DNA of 47,887 bases from CAIWXH01 sp964555675 (GTDB lineage: Bacteria > Chloroflexota > Chloroflexia > Chloroflexales > Chloroflexaceae): NCBI GenBank assembly GCA_964555675.1, contig CAZKTU010000022.1, positions 1 to 47,887 of the forward strand, in the 5' to 3' direction. Every line of letters starts with the position of its first letter. Position 1 is the stretch's first letter. The notes below the pieces were generated by a model. That model did no database searches, was not told the DNA's origin, and saw only the letters and a list, made by a program, of their open reading frames with translations. This document shows, piece after piece, positions 15,291 to 23,748 of the stretch. The position numbers were made by a program, and so were the translations under genes.

Positions 15291-18011
15291 CTACTTACCG
15301 GGCTCGACGGCGGGCAGGACGAAGCTGAAGGTGCTGCCCTCGCCGGGCTCGCTACAGACCCAGATGCGGCCGCCCAGCAGCTCGACCAGGGGCTTGACCA
15401 GCGAGAGGCCCAGGCCGGTGCCGCCGGCCTCGATCTTGAGGGGGTTCTCGGTGCGATAGAAGCGGTCGAAGATGCGGCCCTGGTCCTCGGGAGCGACACC
15501 CACACCGGTATCGCGCACGCTGAGCTGGGTGTAGCGGCGGCCCTGGGGGAGGCTATCGCGCACCTCCTCGGGCAGATCCTCAAAGCGGGCCTCGTGGGCC
15601 TCGACCCAGATCTGGCCGCCCCTGGGGGTGTACTTTACCGCGTTCGAGAGCAGGTTGTAGAGGATCTGGTGGAGCCTGTGAGCGTCACCGCGCACCAGGG
15701 GCAGGCCGGGCGGGATGCTGATCGACAGCTCGTGCCTGCGCTCGGTAATCGCCGGCCGCAGCTCGGCCACGACCCCACTCAGGGCCTCGGCCATATGCAG
15801 CGAGCGCCACTCGACGTCGACGCTGCCCGACTCGATTTTTGTTATGTCGAGTACGTCGTTGATCATCGCGATCATGCGCTCGGTGTTACTGTAGATCGTG
15901 GTCACGAACTCGCGCTGGGTCTCGTTGAGGGGGCCAAGGCCGCCCATCGAGAGCAGCTGGGTGAAGCCCTTGATCGCAGTCATAGGCGTGCGCAGCTCGT
16001 GAGACATCGTGCCGATGAACTCGGTCTTGAGCCGGTCGGCCTCGATCTCGCGAGTAATATCGCGCAGCACCAGCAGGGCCCCGAGCATCTCGTTGTCGTC
16101 CTTGAGCACCGGGCCCATCGAGAGGCTGACCGTGCGCACGCCGACCTTGAGCATGGCCTGGAAGAAGCGGGGCTGCTCCTCGCGGGTGAGCGGGCGACGT
16201 AGCAGCTCTTCGAGGGGCATCTCGGACGAGCGCGGGCCAAGGTAGCGCGTGATGATATCGTGGAGGTTCCAGAGCAGCAGATCCTCGACGTTGCGGGCCA
16301 GAATGATCGCCGCAGCGGGGTTGGTCACCAGGACGCGCCCCTCGAGGTCGCAGACGATCACGCCGTCGCTGAGGCTCTGGAGGATCGCCTGGATCTGGCT
16401 GGCCTCCTTCTGCTGATGATCGAGCAGCTCGTAGCGGCGCTCGGCCTCGGCGCTAATCATCTGGAAGAGGTTCGCGTTGTTGATGCCGATCGCGATCGAG
16501 CCGGCGCAGGCGTTGAGCATGCGCAGATGGCCCTCGTGGAAGAAGCCGGTCTGGCGATGCGAGAGGGTGAGCACGCCGAGCACATCGCCCTGGACCACCA
16601 GGGGCACGGCGATCATGGCGCCCTCGCGCTTGCGCAGCGAACCGCCCGGGGCGGTGATCCAGCGCTCGTCCTTATTCACATCGTCGACGATCAGGCCGAC
16701 GCGGTGCTGGGCCACCCAGCCGGCGATGCCGCTGCCCATCGGGAAGCGAACATAGTTGTTGGGATTGGCGGGCACGCCGAGCACAGCGCGGGTCACCATC
16801 AGGCTGCTGTCGTCCTGCTCGACCAGCATAATCGAGGCGTGCTCGGCCCTGGTGATATCGGCGAGCAGTTGCAGCGAGGTGCTGAGCAGCGCGTCGAGGT
16901 CGAGGGTGCTGCTGACCTCGGTCGAGATCTGGTGGATGGTCGCCAGGCGATCCTTCTCGTCCTGCAGCTCGCTGGTGCGCACGGCGACGCGCTGCTCGAG
17001 CTCGACGTTGAGGCCGCGCACCTCGTCGTAGAGGCGCGCATTGGAGAAGGCGATCGCGGTCTGGCTGATCACCGCCTGGGCCAGATCCTGCTGGAGGCGC
17101 AGCTGGTTGACCGGGTCGGGGTCCTGCAGCACCACCACGGCCACCGCCTTTTCGCCGGCGACCATGGGCAGGGCGAGGACGCCGCACTCGGGCTGCAGCC
17201 AGAGGCCCTGGCGGGCGGGGTCGGGGCGCATCTCGAACTGCAGGGCGGCGCTGCTGAAGGCCCGCGCCACGGCGTCGGCGGCCCGCTCGAGGGGGAGGAG
17301 CATGCCGAGGACCGGGGTGTGCTCGGCGCCGATGACCTTGTGGGCCACCAGGGCGGGCGTGGCGCCGTCGCCCTCGTCGACGCCCATCTCGAGCTGCGTG
17401 GGCAGCCAGAGGGAGAGGTGGGCCACGCCGGTGAGGCGCTGCAGGTTCGAGATCACCAGCTCGAAGAGCTGTTCGGGCTCGAGGATCGCCGAGAGCTGTT
17501 GCGAGATGACGTTGAGGGCCTGGAGCTGCAGGGCGCGCCGGTCGGCCGAGGCCGAGGCGGCGTCGAGGCTCTCGGCGATAAACTCGTGGTCGCGGATCAG
17601 GTCGCGGCTATGGTCGTCCCAGGCCCGAGCCACGGCGGCGGCGGCCCCATCGAAGAGCGTATCCAGCTCTGCGGTGAGGGCCAGGGCCTCGGCGGGGTCG
17701 GCGGCGCCACGGGCGAGGGTGCGGGCCTCGCGAGCGAGCTGCTGGGTGAGGGCGATGGCATGGGCGAGGCCGGCCTCGGGGCCCTCGGCGAGGGTGAGGT
17801 CGCACAGGTGGGTGTAGAAGGGCGCGGGGTCGCCCGCGGCCGCCGCGACGAGGCCCTCGTAGAGCAGGGCGACGTCGAGGGCCGGGCTGATTGTGGCAAC
17901 CTCGGAGACAGGCTCGGGCGAGCCCGCGTCGGCGGGCGGAATGAGGCCGGCCCACTGCGCGAGCAGGTCGGGGCGCTGAGCTTCGAGCCAGGCTGCGAGG
18001 CTGGAGTTCAT
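15291..18011 (-). CDS. Hybrid-input sensor histidine kinase: RsbR-N-like, GAF, GAF, PAS, HisKA, HATPase
   Basis: The 906-residue soluble kinase has no transmembrane segment. Residues 1-160 are helical and resemble the N-terminal domain of RsbR-type stressosome proteins (AAWLEAQRPDLLAQWAGLI). Two GAF domains follow (about 175-330, and 355-510 with VSSTLDLDALL and GIAGWVAQHRVGLIVDD), then a PAS domain (about 535-640, ILQSLSDGVIVCDLEGRVLVTN). The HisKA helix has the phospho-accepting His at residue 671 in MSHELRTPMTAIKGFTQLL. The HATPase has the N-box in HQILYNLLSNAVKYTP, G1 DTGVG (about 834) and GGTGLGLSLVKPL. It lies five bases downstream of an RsbX-like phosphatase gene and no response regulator is adjacent. 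It likely integrates small-molecule or redox cues with the upstream RsbT/RsbX-type switch. Confidence 0.92.
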   Translation of the reverse strand: MNSSLAAWLEAQRPDLLAQWAGLIPPADAGSPEPVSEVATISPALDVALLYEGLVAAAAGDPAPFYTHLCDLTLAEGPEAGLAHAIALTQQLAREARTLARGAADPAEALALTAELDTLFDGAAAAVARAWDDHSRDLIRDHEFIAESLDAASASADRRALQLQALNVISQQLSAILEPEQLFELVISNLQRLTGVAHLSLWLPTQLEMGVDEGDGATPALVAHKVIGAEHTPVLGMLLPLERAADAVARAFSSAALQFEMRPDPARQGLWLQPECGVLALPMVAGEKAVAVVVLQDPDPVNQLRLQQDLAQAVISQTAIAFSNARLYDEVRGLNVELEQRVAVRTSELQDEKDRLATIHQISTEVSSTLDLDALLSTSLQLLADITRAEHASIMLVEQDDSSLMVTRAVLGVPANPNNYVRFPMGSGIAGWVAQHRVGLIVDDVNKDERWITAPGGSLRKREGAMIAVPLVVQGDVLGVLTLSHRQTGFFHEGHLRMLNACAGSIAIGINNANLFQMISAEAERRYELLDHQQKEASQIQAILQSLSDGVIVCDLEGRVLVTNPAAAIILARNVEDLLLWNLHDIITRYLGPRSSEMPLEELLRRPLTREEQPRFFQAMLKVGVRTVSLSMGPVLKDDNEMLGALLVLRDITREIEADRLKTEFIGTMSHELRTPMTAIKGFTQLLSMGGLGPLNETQREFVTTIYSNTERMIAMINDVLDITKIESGSVDVEWRSLHMAEALSGVVAELRPAITERRHELSISIPPGLPLVRGDAHRLHQILYNLLSNAVKYTPRGGQIWVEAHEARFEDLPEEVRDSLPQGRRYTQLSVRDTGVGVAPEDQGRIFDRFYRTENPLKIEAGGTGLGLSLVKPLVELLGGRIWVCSEPGEGSTFSFVLPAVEPGK

Positions 18012-18016
18012 GGGCG

Positions 18017-18598
18017 CTACTCGGTGACCCGCACGACGACCACGGTGGCATCGTCATTGTCTTTGCCGAACTGCTGCAGGATCTGCTCGGCGAGGCTCTG
18101 GGGGGCCAGGGCAGGGTCGATGGTCGAGTCGAGGCTGAAGCGGCTTGAGACGCCGTCGCTATAAAGAACGAAGGTGTCGCCAGAATTATAGCTATAGGCC
18201 AGCTTCAGCAGGGTCGGCAGCCTGTAGCCGATGATGCCGTTCTTCGAGATCGGCTTGATCGGCTGGCTGCTGTAGACGTGGGCGCCAATGTTGCCCACCC
18301 CGATGTAGCTCATGCTGCGCAGCTGCAGGTTGAAGGTCATCACGGCCATCACCGCGCCCCTGGTGCCGTGGATGGCGGTGTGGGCCCGCTGCACGAGCAT
18401 GGCCGGGTCGCCGCCGGGGTTCGCGCGCATGATCTCGGCCGCCCCCTCGGCGGCTTTGGCGGCCTCGACGCCGCCGCCTAGCCCGTCGATCACACTGACC
18501 TGGAGGCCACGGGGCTCGTACTCCTCGACCACGTAGGTATCGCCGCTGACCGTCTGCCCCTGCTTCGGGCGGACGACCGCGCCCCAGCTAACGCCCAT
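18017..18598 (-). CDS. RsbX/SpoIIE-like PP2C-fold serine phosphatase
   Basis: The 193-residue protein is a small PP2C/SpoIIE-fold phosphatase. It has the metal-binding SGDTY (residues 18-21 region), a VIDGLGGGVEAAKAA block corresponding to RsbX's DGLGHG with the second metal Asp, SYIGVGNIGAHVY, the FVLYSDGVSS motif with the third Asp, and the closing DDATVVVVRV. RsbX-type enzymes strip phosphate from stressosome proteins such as RsbR and RsbS and so reset the signal. The ATG at 18598 has GGAGGT six bases upstream and sits within the end of the RsbT-like gene (11-base overlap). It fits a coupled kinase-phosphatase pair. Confidence 0.85.
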   Translation of the reverse strand: MGVSWGAVVRPKQGQTVSGDTYVVEEYEPRGLQVSVIDGLGGGVEAAKAAEGAAEIMRANPGGDPAMLVQRAHTAIHGTRGAVMAVMTFNLQLRSMSYIGVGNIGAHVYSSQPIKPISKNGIIGYRLPTLLKLAYSYNSGDTFVLYSDGVSSRFSLDSTIDPALAPQSLAEQILQQFGKDNDDATVVVVRVTE

Positions 18599-19019
18599 AG
18601 ACGGACCTCCGCTGCGGCGTGGCAAGCCACTTAACGGCGCGCACACGCGTGCCGACGCCAACGCTCGACTCGATCTGGAACTCGTCCATCAGGCGACGGA
18701 CGCCGGGCAGCCCGGCGCCGAGGGTGTGGGCGGTGCTGAAGCCATCCTGGAGCGCCAGCTTAATATCGGCGATGCCGGGCCCCGTATCGACGGCCTCGAC
18801 CGCGATGCCCGGGCCGTGCAGGGGGTCATCGACGCGGGCCAGGCCGATGGTACCGCCGCCGGCGTGGACTAGCAGGTTGCGGGTGAGCTCGAGGATGACA
18901 ATCTCGATGCGCGTGCGGTCGACCTGCCCGAAGCCGACGGCTGTGGCAAGCTCGCGAGCGCGGCTCATCGCCACATAGACGTCAACCTCACGCTGGATCG
19001 AGCAGGCGACAGGGGGCAT
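18588..19019 (-). CDS. RsbT-like serine kinase / anti-sigma regulatory switch protein
   Basis: This 143-residue GHKL-fold protein resembles RsbT, the stressosome kinase, and the RsbW/SpoIIAB group. Motifs are the N-box ELTRN (residues 44-48) in VILELTRNLLVHAGGG, G1 VDTGPGIAD (77-85), G2 TLGAGLPGVRRLMDEF (99-114) and a terminal GVGTRVRAVKW. The GAGLPG lid and the single-domain length are typical of RsbT. It phosphorylates an STAS-domain partner, but no RsbS or RsbR gene is beside it. The start at 19019 has AGAGGT upstream and is preferred over an in-frame codon 114 bases earlier. A perfect extended -10 promoter (19068-19076) begins the operon. Confidence 0.88.
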   Translation of the reverse strand: MPPVACSIQREVDVYVAMSRARELATAVGFGQVDRTRIEIVILELTRNLLVHAGGGTIGLARVDDPLHGPGIAVEAVDTGPGIADIKLALQDGFSTAHTLGAGLPGVRRLMDEFQIESSVGVGTRVRAVKWLATPQRRSVYGR

Positions 19020-19067
19020 GGGCTGACCTCTGGGTGAGGGTCGCCCGAGCAGGCGATACCCTGGCGC

Positions 19068-19076
19068 ATTATAGCA
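19068..19076 (-). promoter_or_regulatory. Extended -10 promoter of the rsbT-rsbX-histidine kinase operon
   Basis: The minus strand reads TGC-TATAAT, with about 42 bases of leader before the ATG at 19019. No -35 is apparent. Confidence 0.75.
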
Positions 19077-19133
19077 TCGGGCTCGTACCAGGGGGGGAGA
19101 GGGTGGCGTGCCGCAAGCATGGCTTGCGAGCAT

Positions 19134-19598
19134 TCAGGCGCGCCGCGGCTGCTGCCAGGTTGCGCTGTCGAGGATGATCGTCACGGGGCCATCGTTGACG
19201 AGAGAGACGCGCATATGGGCGCCAAAGACCCCCGTCTCGACGGGGGCGCCCAGGGCGCGTAGGGCGGCGGCGTAGGCCTCGACCAGGGGGGCGGCGAGGT
19301 CGGGGTGGGCCGCGTCGGTGAAGCTGGGGCGGCGGCCCTTGCGGGCGTCGGCGTAGAGCGTGAACTGGGAGATTACGAGGACGCCGCCCCCAACATCGAG
19401 CAGCGAGAGGTTGAATTTGCCGTCGGCGTCGCCGAAGATGCGCAGCCCGGCGGTCTTGTCGGCCAGCAGCTGCGCCTCTGCCTCGCCGTCGCCGTGCCCC
19501 ACCCCGAGCAGCACCAGGAGCCCCGGGCCCGTCCGCCCCACCACCTGCCCCGCGACCTCGACCGCGGCCTCGCTCACCCGCTGGATGATTGCACGCAT
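19134..19598 (-). CDS. dtd: D-aminoacyl-tRNA deacylase
   Basis: The 154-residue cytoplasmic enzyme hydrolyses D-amino acids (and glycine) from mischarged tRNAs. It begins MRAIIQRVSEAAVEV and contains the active-site block LVISQFTLYADARKGRRPSF (the Ser-Gln-x-x-x-x region) and the C-terminal NDGPVTIILDS carrying the Gly-Pro motif that rejects L-substrates. The length is normal. It begins 45 bases after the end of the PIN-TRAM gene on the same strand and lacks an obvious Shine-Dalgarno, so it may be reached by read-through translation in the radA-PIN-dtd operon. Confidence 0.95.
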   Translation of the reverse strand: MRAIIQRVSEAAVEVAGQVVGRTGPGLLVLLGVGHGDGEAEAQLLADKTAGLRIFGDADGKFNLSLLDVGGGVLVISQFTLYADARKGRRPSFTDAAHPDLAAPLVEAYAAALRALGAPVETGVFGAHMRVSLVNDGPVTIILDSATWQQPRRA

Positions 19599-19642
19599 GA
19601 TTTTTTTCTTTAGAAATAATGCCGGCGGCGGCGGACTAGCCA

Positions 19643-20713
19643 TTAGCCGGGGGGGAGGGTGGCGAAGATCAGGCGGCCGGTCTGGGTCTGGTGGAGGCGG
19701 GTGACCACCACCTCGGCGGTCTGGCCGATGAGGTGGCGGGCGTCCTCGACGATGACGGGGGTGCCGTCGTCGAGGTAACCGACGCCCTGCTGGCGGGCGT
19801 TGCCCTCGTTGCGGATCAGCAGCTTGAGGCGCTGGTCCTGGATGACCAGGGGGCGCACGGCCTCGCTGAGAGTGTTGAGGCTGAGGACTTTGACGCCCTG
19901 GAGGGCGGCGACCTTGTTGAGGTTGAAGTCGTTGGTGATGATCGGGCAGCCGTACTGGCGGGCCAGGGCGACGAGCTTATCGTCGACCTTGGTGACGCCC
20001 GAGACCTCGACGTTGACCACCTCGACGGGCAGGGGCGACTGGCGCTGCATCTCGTTGAGCAGTTCGAGGCCGCGACGGCCCTTGCCGCGTCGCAGGTCGT
20101 CGGCCGAGTCGGCGAGCTGCTGGAGCTCGGCGAGCACGAAGGCGGGGACGATCAGGGTGCCCTCGAGGAAGCCGCTGCGGGCGACGGCGGCGATGCGCCC
20201 GTCGATAATCGCGCTGGTATCGAGGAGCAGGCGGCGCGGGGGCGGGGCGCTCTCGGGTGGGGGCAGAGTCGGGGCGGGCGCGGGGCGGCGCAGGCCCTTC
20301 AGCAACTCGCCGAGGTCGTAGCGGCGCGCCCCGAAGACAGTGGCCCCGGCGTAGGCGAGGACACCGGCGGCGACGAGGGGCAGAAACTGACTCAGGGGGG
20401 CGGGCAGGCTGGCCAGGGGCACGCTGAGCAGCACGGCGAAGACGAGGCCGACCATGGCCCCGGCGCCCACGACGAGCAGCTCGGGGAGGGGCACACTGCG
20501 CGAGCGGCGCAGCAGATCCTCGACGGGCTCGATGGTGAGGCGGGGGGTCACCAGCAGGCCGAGGCCGGCGCCGGCGAGGGTGAGCAGCTGGGTGGCGAAC
20601 TCCTGCATGTCGTCGGGCTGCGGGCTCGAGAGGGAGCGACCGACATACCACCCGGCGTAGGCCAGGAGCAGCATCCCCAGAATCCGCGCCACAAACTTGA
20701 GGCTGACCTTCAT
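19643..20713 (-). CDS. YacL-like membrane PIN-TRAM domain protein
   Basis: The 356-residue protein has four N-terminal transmembrane segments (about residues 8-27, 43-57, 78-102, 107-128), a Pro-rich linker, a PIN nuclease domain and a C-terminal TRAM domain. The PIN acidic residues are visible: LLLDTSAIIDGRI (Asp165, Asp171), LAELQQLAD with a Glu near 196, VDDKLVALA, and IITNDFNLNKVA. The TRAM part is RNEGNARQQGVGYLDDGTPVIVEDA. Related YacL proteins are predicted membrane-anchored RNases. It follows radA by 57 bases, matching the radA-yacL order of Firmicutes. The ribosome-binding site is weak. Confidence 0.9.
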   Translation of the reverse strand: MKVSLKFVARILGMLLLAYAGWYVGRSLSSPQPDDMQEFATQLLTLAGAGLGLLVTPRLTIEPVEDLLRRSRSVPLPELLVVGAGAMVGLVFAVLLSVPLASLPAPLSQFLPLVAAGVLAYAGATVFGARRYDLGELLKGLRRPAPAPTLPPPESAPPPRRLLLDTSAIIDGRIAAVARSGFLEGTLIVPAFVLAELQQLADSADDLRRGKGRRGLELLNEMQRQSPLPVEVVNVEVSGVTKVDDKLVALARQYGCPIITNDFNLNKVAALQGVKVLSLNTLSEAVRPLVIQDQRLKLLIRNEGNARQQGVGYLDDGTPVIVEDARHLIGQTAEVVVTRLHQTQTGRLIFATLPPG

Positions 20714-20770
20714 ACAGTGCCTGGGGGCGTTCGCGCTACGCTGCGGCGCGTAGTGTCGTCAGGGGGGCGG

Positions 20771-23611
20771 CTACTGCTTGCGGGCCAGGAGGTCAACCAC
20801 CTCGGCCAACGAGCGGGCGGGCAGCAGCTCTAGGCCGGCGGCGGCGGCCTGAGCGGTGGCGGGGACGACGGCCTTGGTGAAACCGAGCTTGGCGGCCTCG
20901 GCGAGGCGCCGGTCGATCTGGCTGACCGTGCGCAGCTCGCCCGAGAGGCCGACCTCGCCGACGAGGACCAGGTCGCTCTCGATGCGCTGGTTGCGGTACG
21001 ACGAGGCCACGGCCACGGCCACGGCGAGATCGGCGGCCGGCTCGCCAATACGCAGCCCGCCGACCACATTGACATAGATATCCTGGTTGAAGAGGGGCAG
21101 GCCGACGCGCTTGGTGAGCACTGCGCCGAGCATGAGCAGGCGGTTGAGGTCGAAGCCGTTGGTGGTGCGGCGGGGCTGGGCGCTGCCCGTAGTCGAAGTG
21201 AGGGCCTGGATCTCGACCAGCAGCGGGCGGGTGCCCTCCATCATGACGGCGACGGTCGAGCCGGGGCTGCCGGCGTTGCGCTCGGCGAGGAAGACCAGGG
21301 AGGGGTTGGGCACCTCGCGGAGGCCGTCGCCGGCCATCTCGAAGACGCCGACCTCGTTGGTCGAGCCGAAGCGGTTCTTGACCCCGCGCAGCAGGCGATA
21401 CTGGTGAAAGCGGTCGCCCTCGAGGTAGAGCACCACGTCGACGATATGCTCGAGCACGCGCGGGCCGGCGATCGTGCCTTCCTTAGTGACGTGGCCGACC
21501 AGGAAGATCGGGATGCCGAGCTCTTTGGCGAGCTGCATCAGGCGTAGCGCGCCCTCGCGCACCTGCGAGACGCTGCCGGCGGCGCTGGTGAGCTCTTCGA
21601 GGTAGACGGTCTGGATCGAGTCGACGATGACCATGCCGGGGCGCAGCTCGCGGATCTGCTGGAGGATGATATCGAGGGAGGTCTCGGAGAAGACGTAGAG
21701 GTCATCGGCGTCCATGCCCAGGCGCTCGGCGCGCAGCTTGATCTGCTGGGCCGACTCCTCGGCGCTGACGTAGAGGGCGCTGCCGACATTGGCGGCGAAG
21801 TGGGCGGCCACCTGACCCAGGAGGGTCGAGTTATGAACAATCAGATCGTTGGCCACAAAATTTGCGGGGCCGGGCACCGATAAATCGTAGACACGCTCCT
21901 CGCCGGCCTGCTCAACGCTTACGACTTCGTCCCAATAGACTGAACCGTAGGCGAGAGTCCGCAAGTAATCAGAGGGATAGGCATCCGCCAGAGCAGCAAC
22001 CGTGCTTCGACACAGTGGCCGGTCATGGCGGCGGTTCCGCACCACAACGCCAGCGCGAGACGAGATCAGCTTGAAGGAAGGCCCGGCAACAGCGTGGAGA
22101 TGCTGCCAGAAGAGCGCGCCTGTCGGAACGGTGTCGTGATGAGTCGAAGCACGCGCGGGCTCAGACATCGATACGATACGTGCCTTTGCCTCGTCGCGCC
22201 CCACAATCCCGATCTGGTCAAGGAAACGGCGCACAGTGCTCACACCGAGGAGCTGGAGCTCGTAGGCGGTGTACGGATCGCCGTTTACTCTGGACGGCTT
22301 CGTGCGCAACTTGGCCATAAAGCCAAAGCGAAGCAGCAGATGTTGGATGTCCTCGGCAAGTCTGCGGCTGATTGTGCTATATGAAATGCCGGGACGACCT
22401 TCCCTGGTCACATAAACTGAGCCATCGCACGTGAAGAGCGTCTTGAGGAAGAGCGCGAGCTGCTGAGACGGCAGCTCGAAGATCACGTCTGGTACAGCCT
22501 TCGTTTCTGCGCGGCTATAGCGGAGGCCCAGTGAAGCAATCAGCCGGGAGGCGGGGCTCGTCATCTCAGCGAGATGGCGCGCCTCGCTACCAAGCGCCTC
22601 AACCGGCACCTGTGCTGCGGCAGCGAGCCGACCAAGGCAGGCTGCGCTCGGCACACTCATGCCACGGCGCCATTTGTTCAACGCGAAATAGGGCACTTCC
22701 GCTGCCCGAGCCCAGTCCGCCCACGACATACCACTCTGCGCCTGCACCCGCTTCAGGGCGGCAGCGACTGTAGCTCGATGAAGCGCACGCTGCCCCTGGG
22801 GAACAACAAAGCGGTACGATGCAGCCCGATTGCCCGGCTTTGGATAGGCACGCAGATCCATTCCAAAGCAATCTGCAAGCTTCTCAAGATCGGTAACGAC
22901 CTCTGGGATCGCCGTAGTCACATTCAGGTCGCTGTGCGATGAGCCGTCGGAAAGGATGTAGGCGACGAGCTTGAGGTGGGCCTCGGGCATCACACGGGTT
23001 CCAAAGTATGGGAGGGCCCGCGGCGCCGCGATGCGCTGCCCTGGCGTCAACGTACTGACTGCTCGCCATCCGTCAGGCGTGAGTACCGGATGCGTCGCAG
23101 TACACCGCAGCTCACGGCCGAGGCCCGTCGTCAGCTTGACGATTGGCTGCACCCCCTGATCGAGGAAGGCGTTGGTACTTACCGGCTCAAGCTGCTGTTG
23201 CGCCTCATCAAGCGCTAGCACTGGCCGCGGATGCTTGGCCCACGCGGTAATTGGAAGCAAGGCTCCATTTACCGGGTCAAAGACCCGCGTATCGCCTGTG
23301 ACACACTTACCCACGCCGGGGTCGCCGCTGATCAGCACGACCGAGCCGGGGACGAGGCCGCCGCCGAGGACGCGCGAGAGCTCTTCGGCGTAGACGGGGA
23401 GGCGCTGGAAGCCGCCGATGGGCACGTCGCGCAGGCGCACGGGGCGGGCCCCGGCGCTGCCGCTGTCGCGGATCGAGCCGCGGCCCGACGTCTTGGCCTC
23501 GGTCTGCTCGACCAGGCTGTCCCAGGTGCCACAGTCGGGGCATTTGCCCATCCAGCGGGACTGCTGGGCGCCACACTGCTGGCAGATGAAGATCGTGCGC
23601 GTCTTCGCCAT
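20771..23611 (-). CDS. radA: DNA repair protein RadA (Sms) with in-frame intein
   Basis: The 946-residue precursor contains RadA split by a 492-residue intein. The extein is about 454 residues, normal for RadA, a branch-migration factor in recombination repair. It has an N-terminal zinc finger (CQQC at 10-13, CPDC at 24-27), Walker A GDPGVGK at 96-102 continuing after the intein as STLLGQ, Walker B-like GMVIVDSIQTVY, the RadA hallmark KNRFG, and a Lon-like C-terminal domain. The P-loop is useless until the intein is excised. The ATG (23611) is seven bases after an extended -10 (TGG-TATAAT) and there is no Shine-Dalgarno, so the mRNA is probably leaderless. It is the first gene of a probable radA-PIN-dtd operon. 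Confidence 0.93.
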   Translation of the reverse strand: MAKTRTIFICQQCGAQQSRWMGKCPDCGTWDSLVEQTEAKTSGRGSIRDSGSAGARPVRLRDVPIGGFQRLPVYAEELSRVLGGGLVPGSVVLISGDPGVGKCVTGDTRVFDPVNGALLPITAWAKHPRPVLALDEAQQQLEPVSTNAFLDQGVQPIVKLTTGLGRELRCTATHPVLTPDGWRAVSTLTPGQRIAAPRALPYFGTRVMPEAHLKLVAYILSDGSSHSDLNVTTAIPEVVTDLEKLADCFGMDLRAYPKPGNRAASYRFVVPQGQRALHRATVAAALKRVQAQSGMSWADWARAAEVPYFALNKWRRGMSVPSAACLGRLAAAAQVPVEALGSEARHLAEMTSPASRLIASLGLRYSRAETKAVPDVIFELPSQQLALFLKTLFTCDGSVYVTREGRPGISYSTISRRLAEDIQHLLLRFGFMAKLRTKPSRVNGDPYTAYELQLLGVSTVRRFLDQIGIVGRDEAKARIVSMSEPARASTHHDTVPTGALFWQHLHAVAGPSFKLISSRAGVVVRNRRHDRPLCRSTVAALADAYPSDYLRTLAYGSVYWDEVVSVEQAGEERVYDLSVPGPANFVANDLIVHNSTLLGQVAAHFAANVGSALYVSAEESAQQIKLRAERLGMDADDLYVFSETSLDIILQQIRELRPGMVIVDSIQTVYLEELTSAAGSVSQVREGALRLMQLAKELGIPIFLVGHVTKEGTIAGPRVLEHIVDVVLYLEGDRFHQYRLLRGVKNRFGSTNEVGVFEMAGDGLREVPNPSLVFLAERNAGSPGSTVAVMMEGTRPLLVEIQALTSTTGSAQPRRTTNGFDLNRLLMLGAVLTKRVGLPLFNQDIYVNVVGGLRIGEPAADLAVAVAVASSYRNQRIESDLVLVGEVGLSGELRTVSQIDRRLAEAAKLGFTKAVVPATAQAAAAGLELLPARSLAEVVDLLARKQ
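21830..23305 (-). other. RadA intein (LAGLIDADG/DOD type with HTH insertion)
   Basis: This 492-residue intein begins with Cys1 (TGT, 23303-23305) directly after the P-loop Lys and ends with His-Asn (AAC, 21830-21832), followed by a Ser +1 in the extein. Block A is CVTGDTRVFD. Block B is CTATHPVLTPDGW (residues 68-80). Two LAGLIDADG-like helices occur: LVAYILSDGS (113-122, Asp120) and LFLKTLFTCDGS (285-296, Asp294). Block F/G is VYDLSVPGPANFVANDLIVHN (472-492). A Cro-type helix-turn-helix is inserted at about 186-238 (SGMSWADWARAAEVPYFALNKWRRG). All catalytic splice residues are present, so it should be active. By eye its bases are less GC-rich than the extein. Confidence 0.93.
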
Positions 23612-23617
23612 GGGGTC

Positions 23618-23626
23618 ATTATACCA
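23618..23626 (-). promoter_or_regulatory. Extended -10 promoter of radA, predicted leaderless transcript
   Basis: The minus strand reads TGG-TATAAT followed by GACCCC and then the ATG. The usual six-base gap puts the transcript start on the A of the start codon. Confidence 0.7.
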
Positions 23627-23683
23627 TTTGGGGCCGCCCGCGCGGCCGTAAGGCCTGCTCGAAAGCCGCGGCAAAGGACAACC

Positions 23684-23718
23684 AGAACAAACGAAAGCGG
23701 GGGCCGTAGCCCCCGCTT
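23684..23718 (-). terminator. Terminator of clpC
   Basis: A perfect 10-bp stem (23695-23704 with 23709-23718, 4-base loop) is followed on the minus strand by TCGTTTGTTCT. It sits 30 bases past the clpC stop and separates it from the radA promoter. Confidence 0.85.
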
Positions 23719-23748
23719 GTTTACCAATGCGGACCTGGCCCGCCGCTC

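Noticed and set aside
16260..18164. A 634-codon plus-strand frame opposite the histidine kinase
   Set aside because: Antisense to well-supported domains; composition is biased and no ribosome-binding site or family match is seen.
21830..23305. Reading the RadA insert as a separate gene or as sequencing error
   Set aside because: The frame is uninterrupted across both junctions, the splice residues are in place and the extein halves join into a normal-length RadA.
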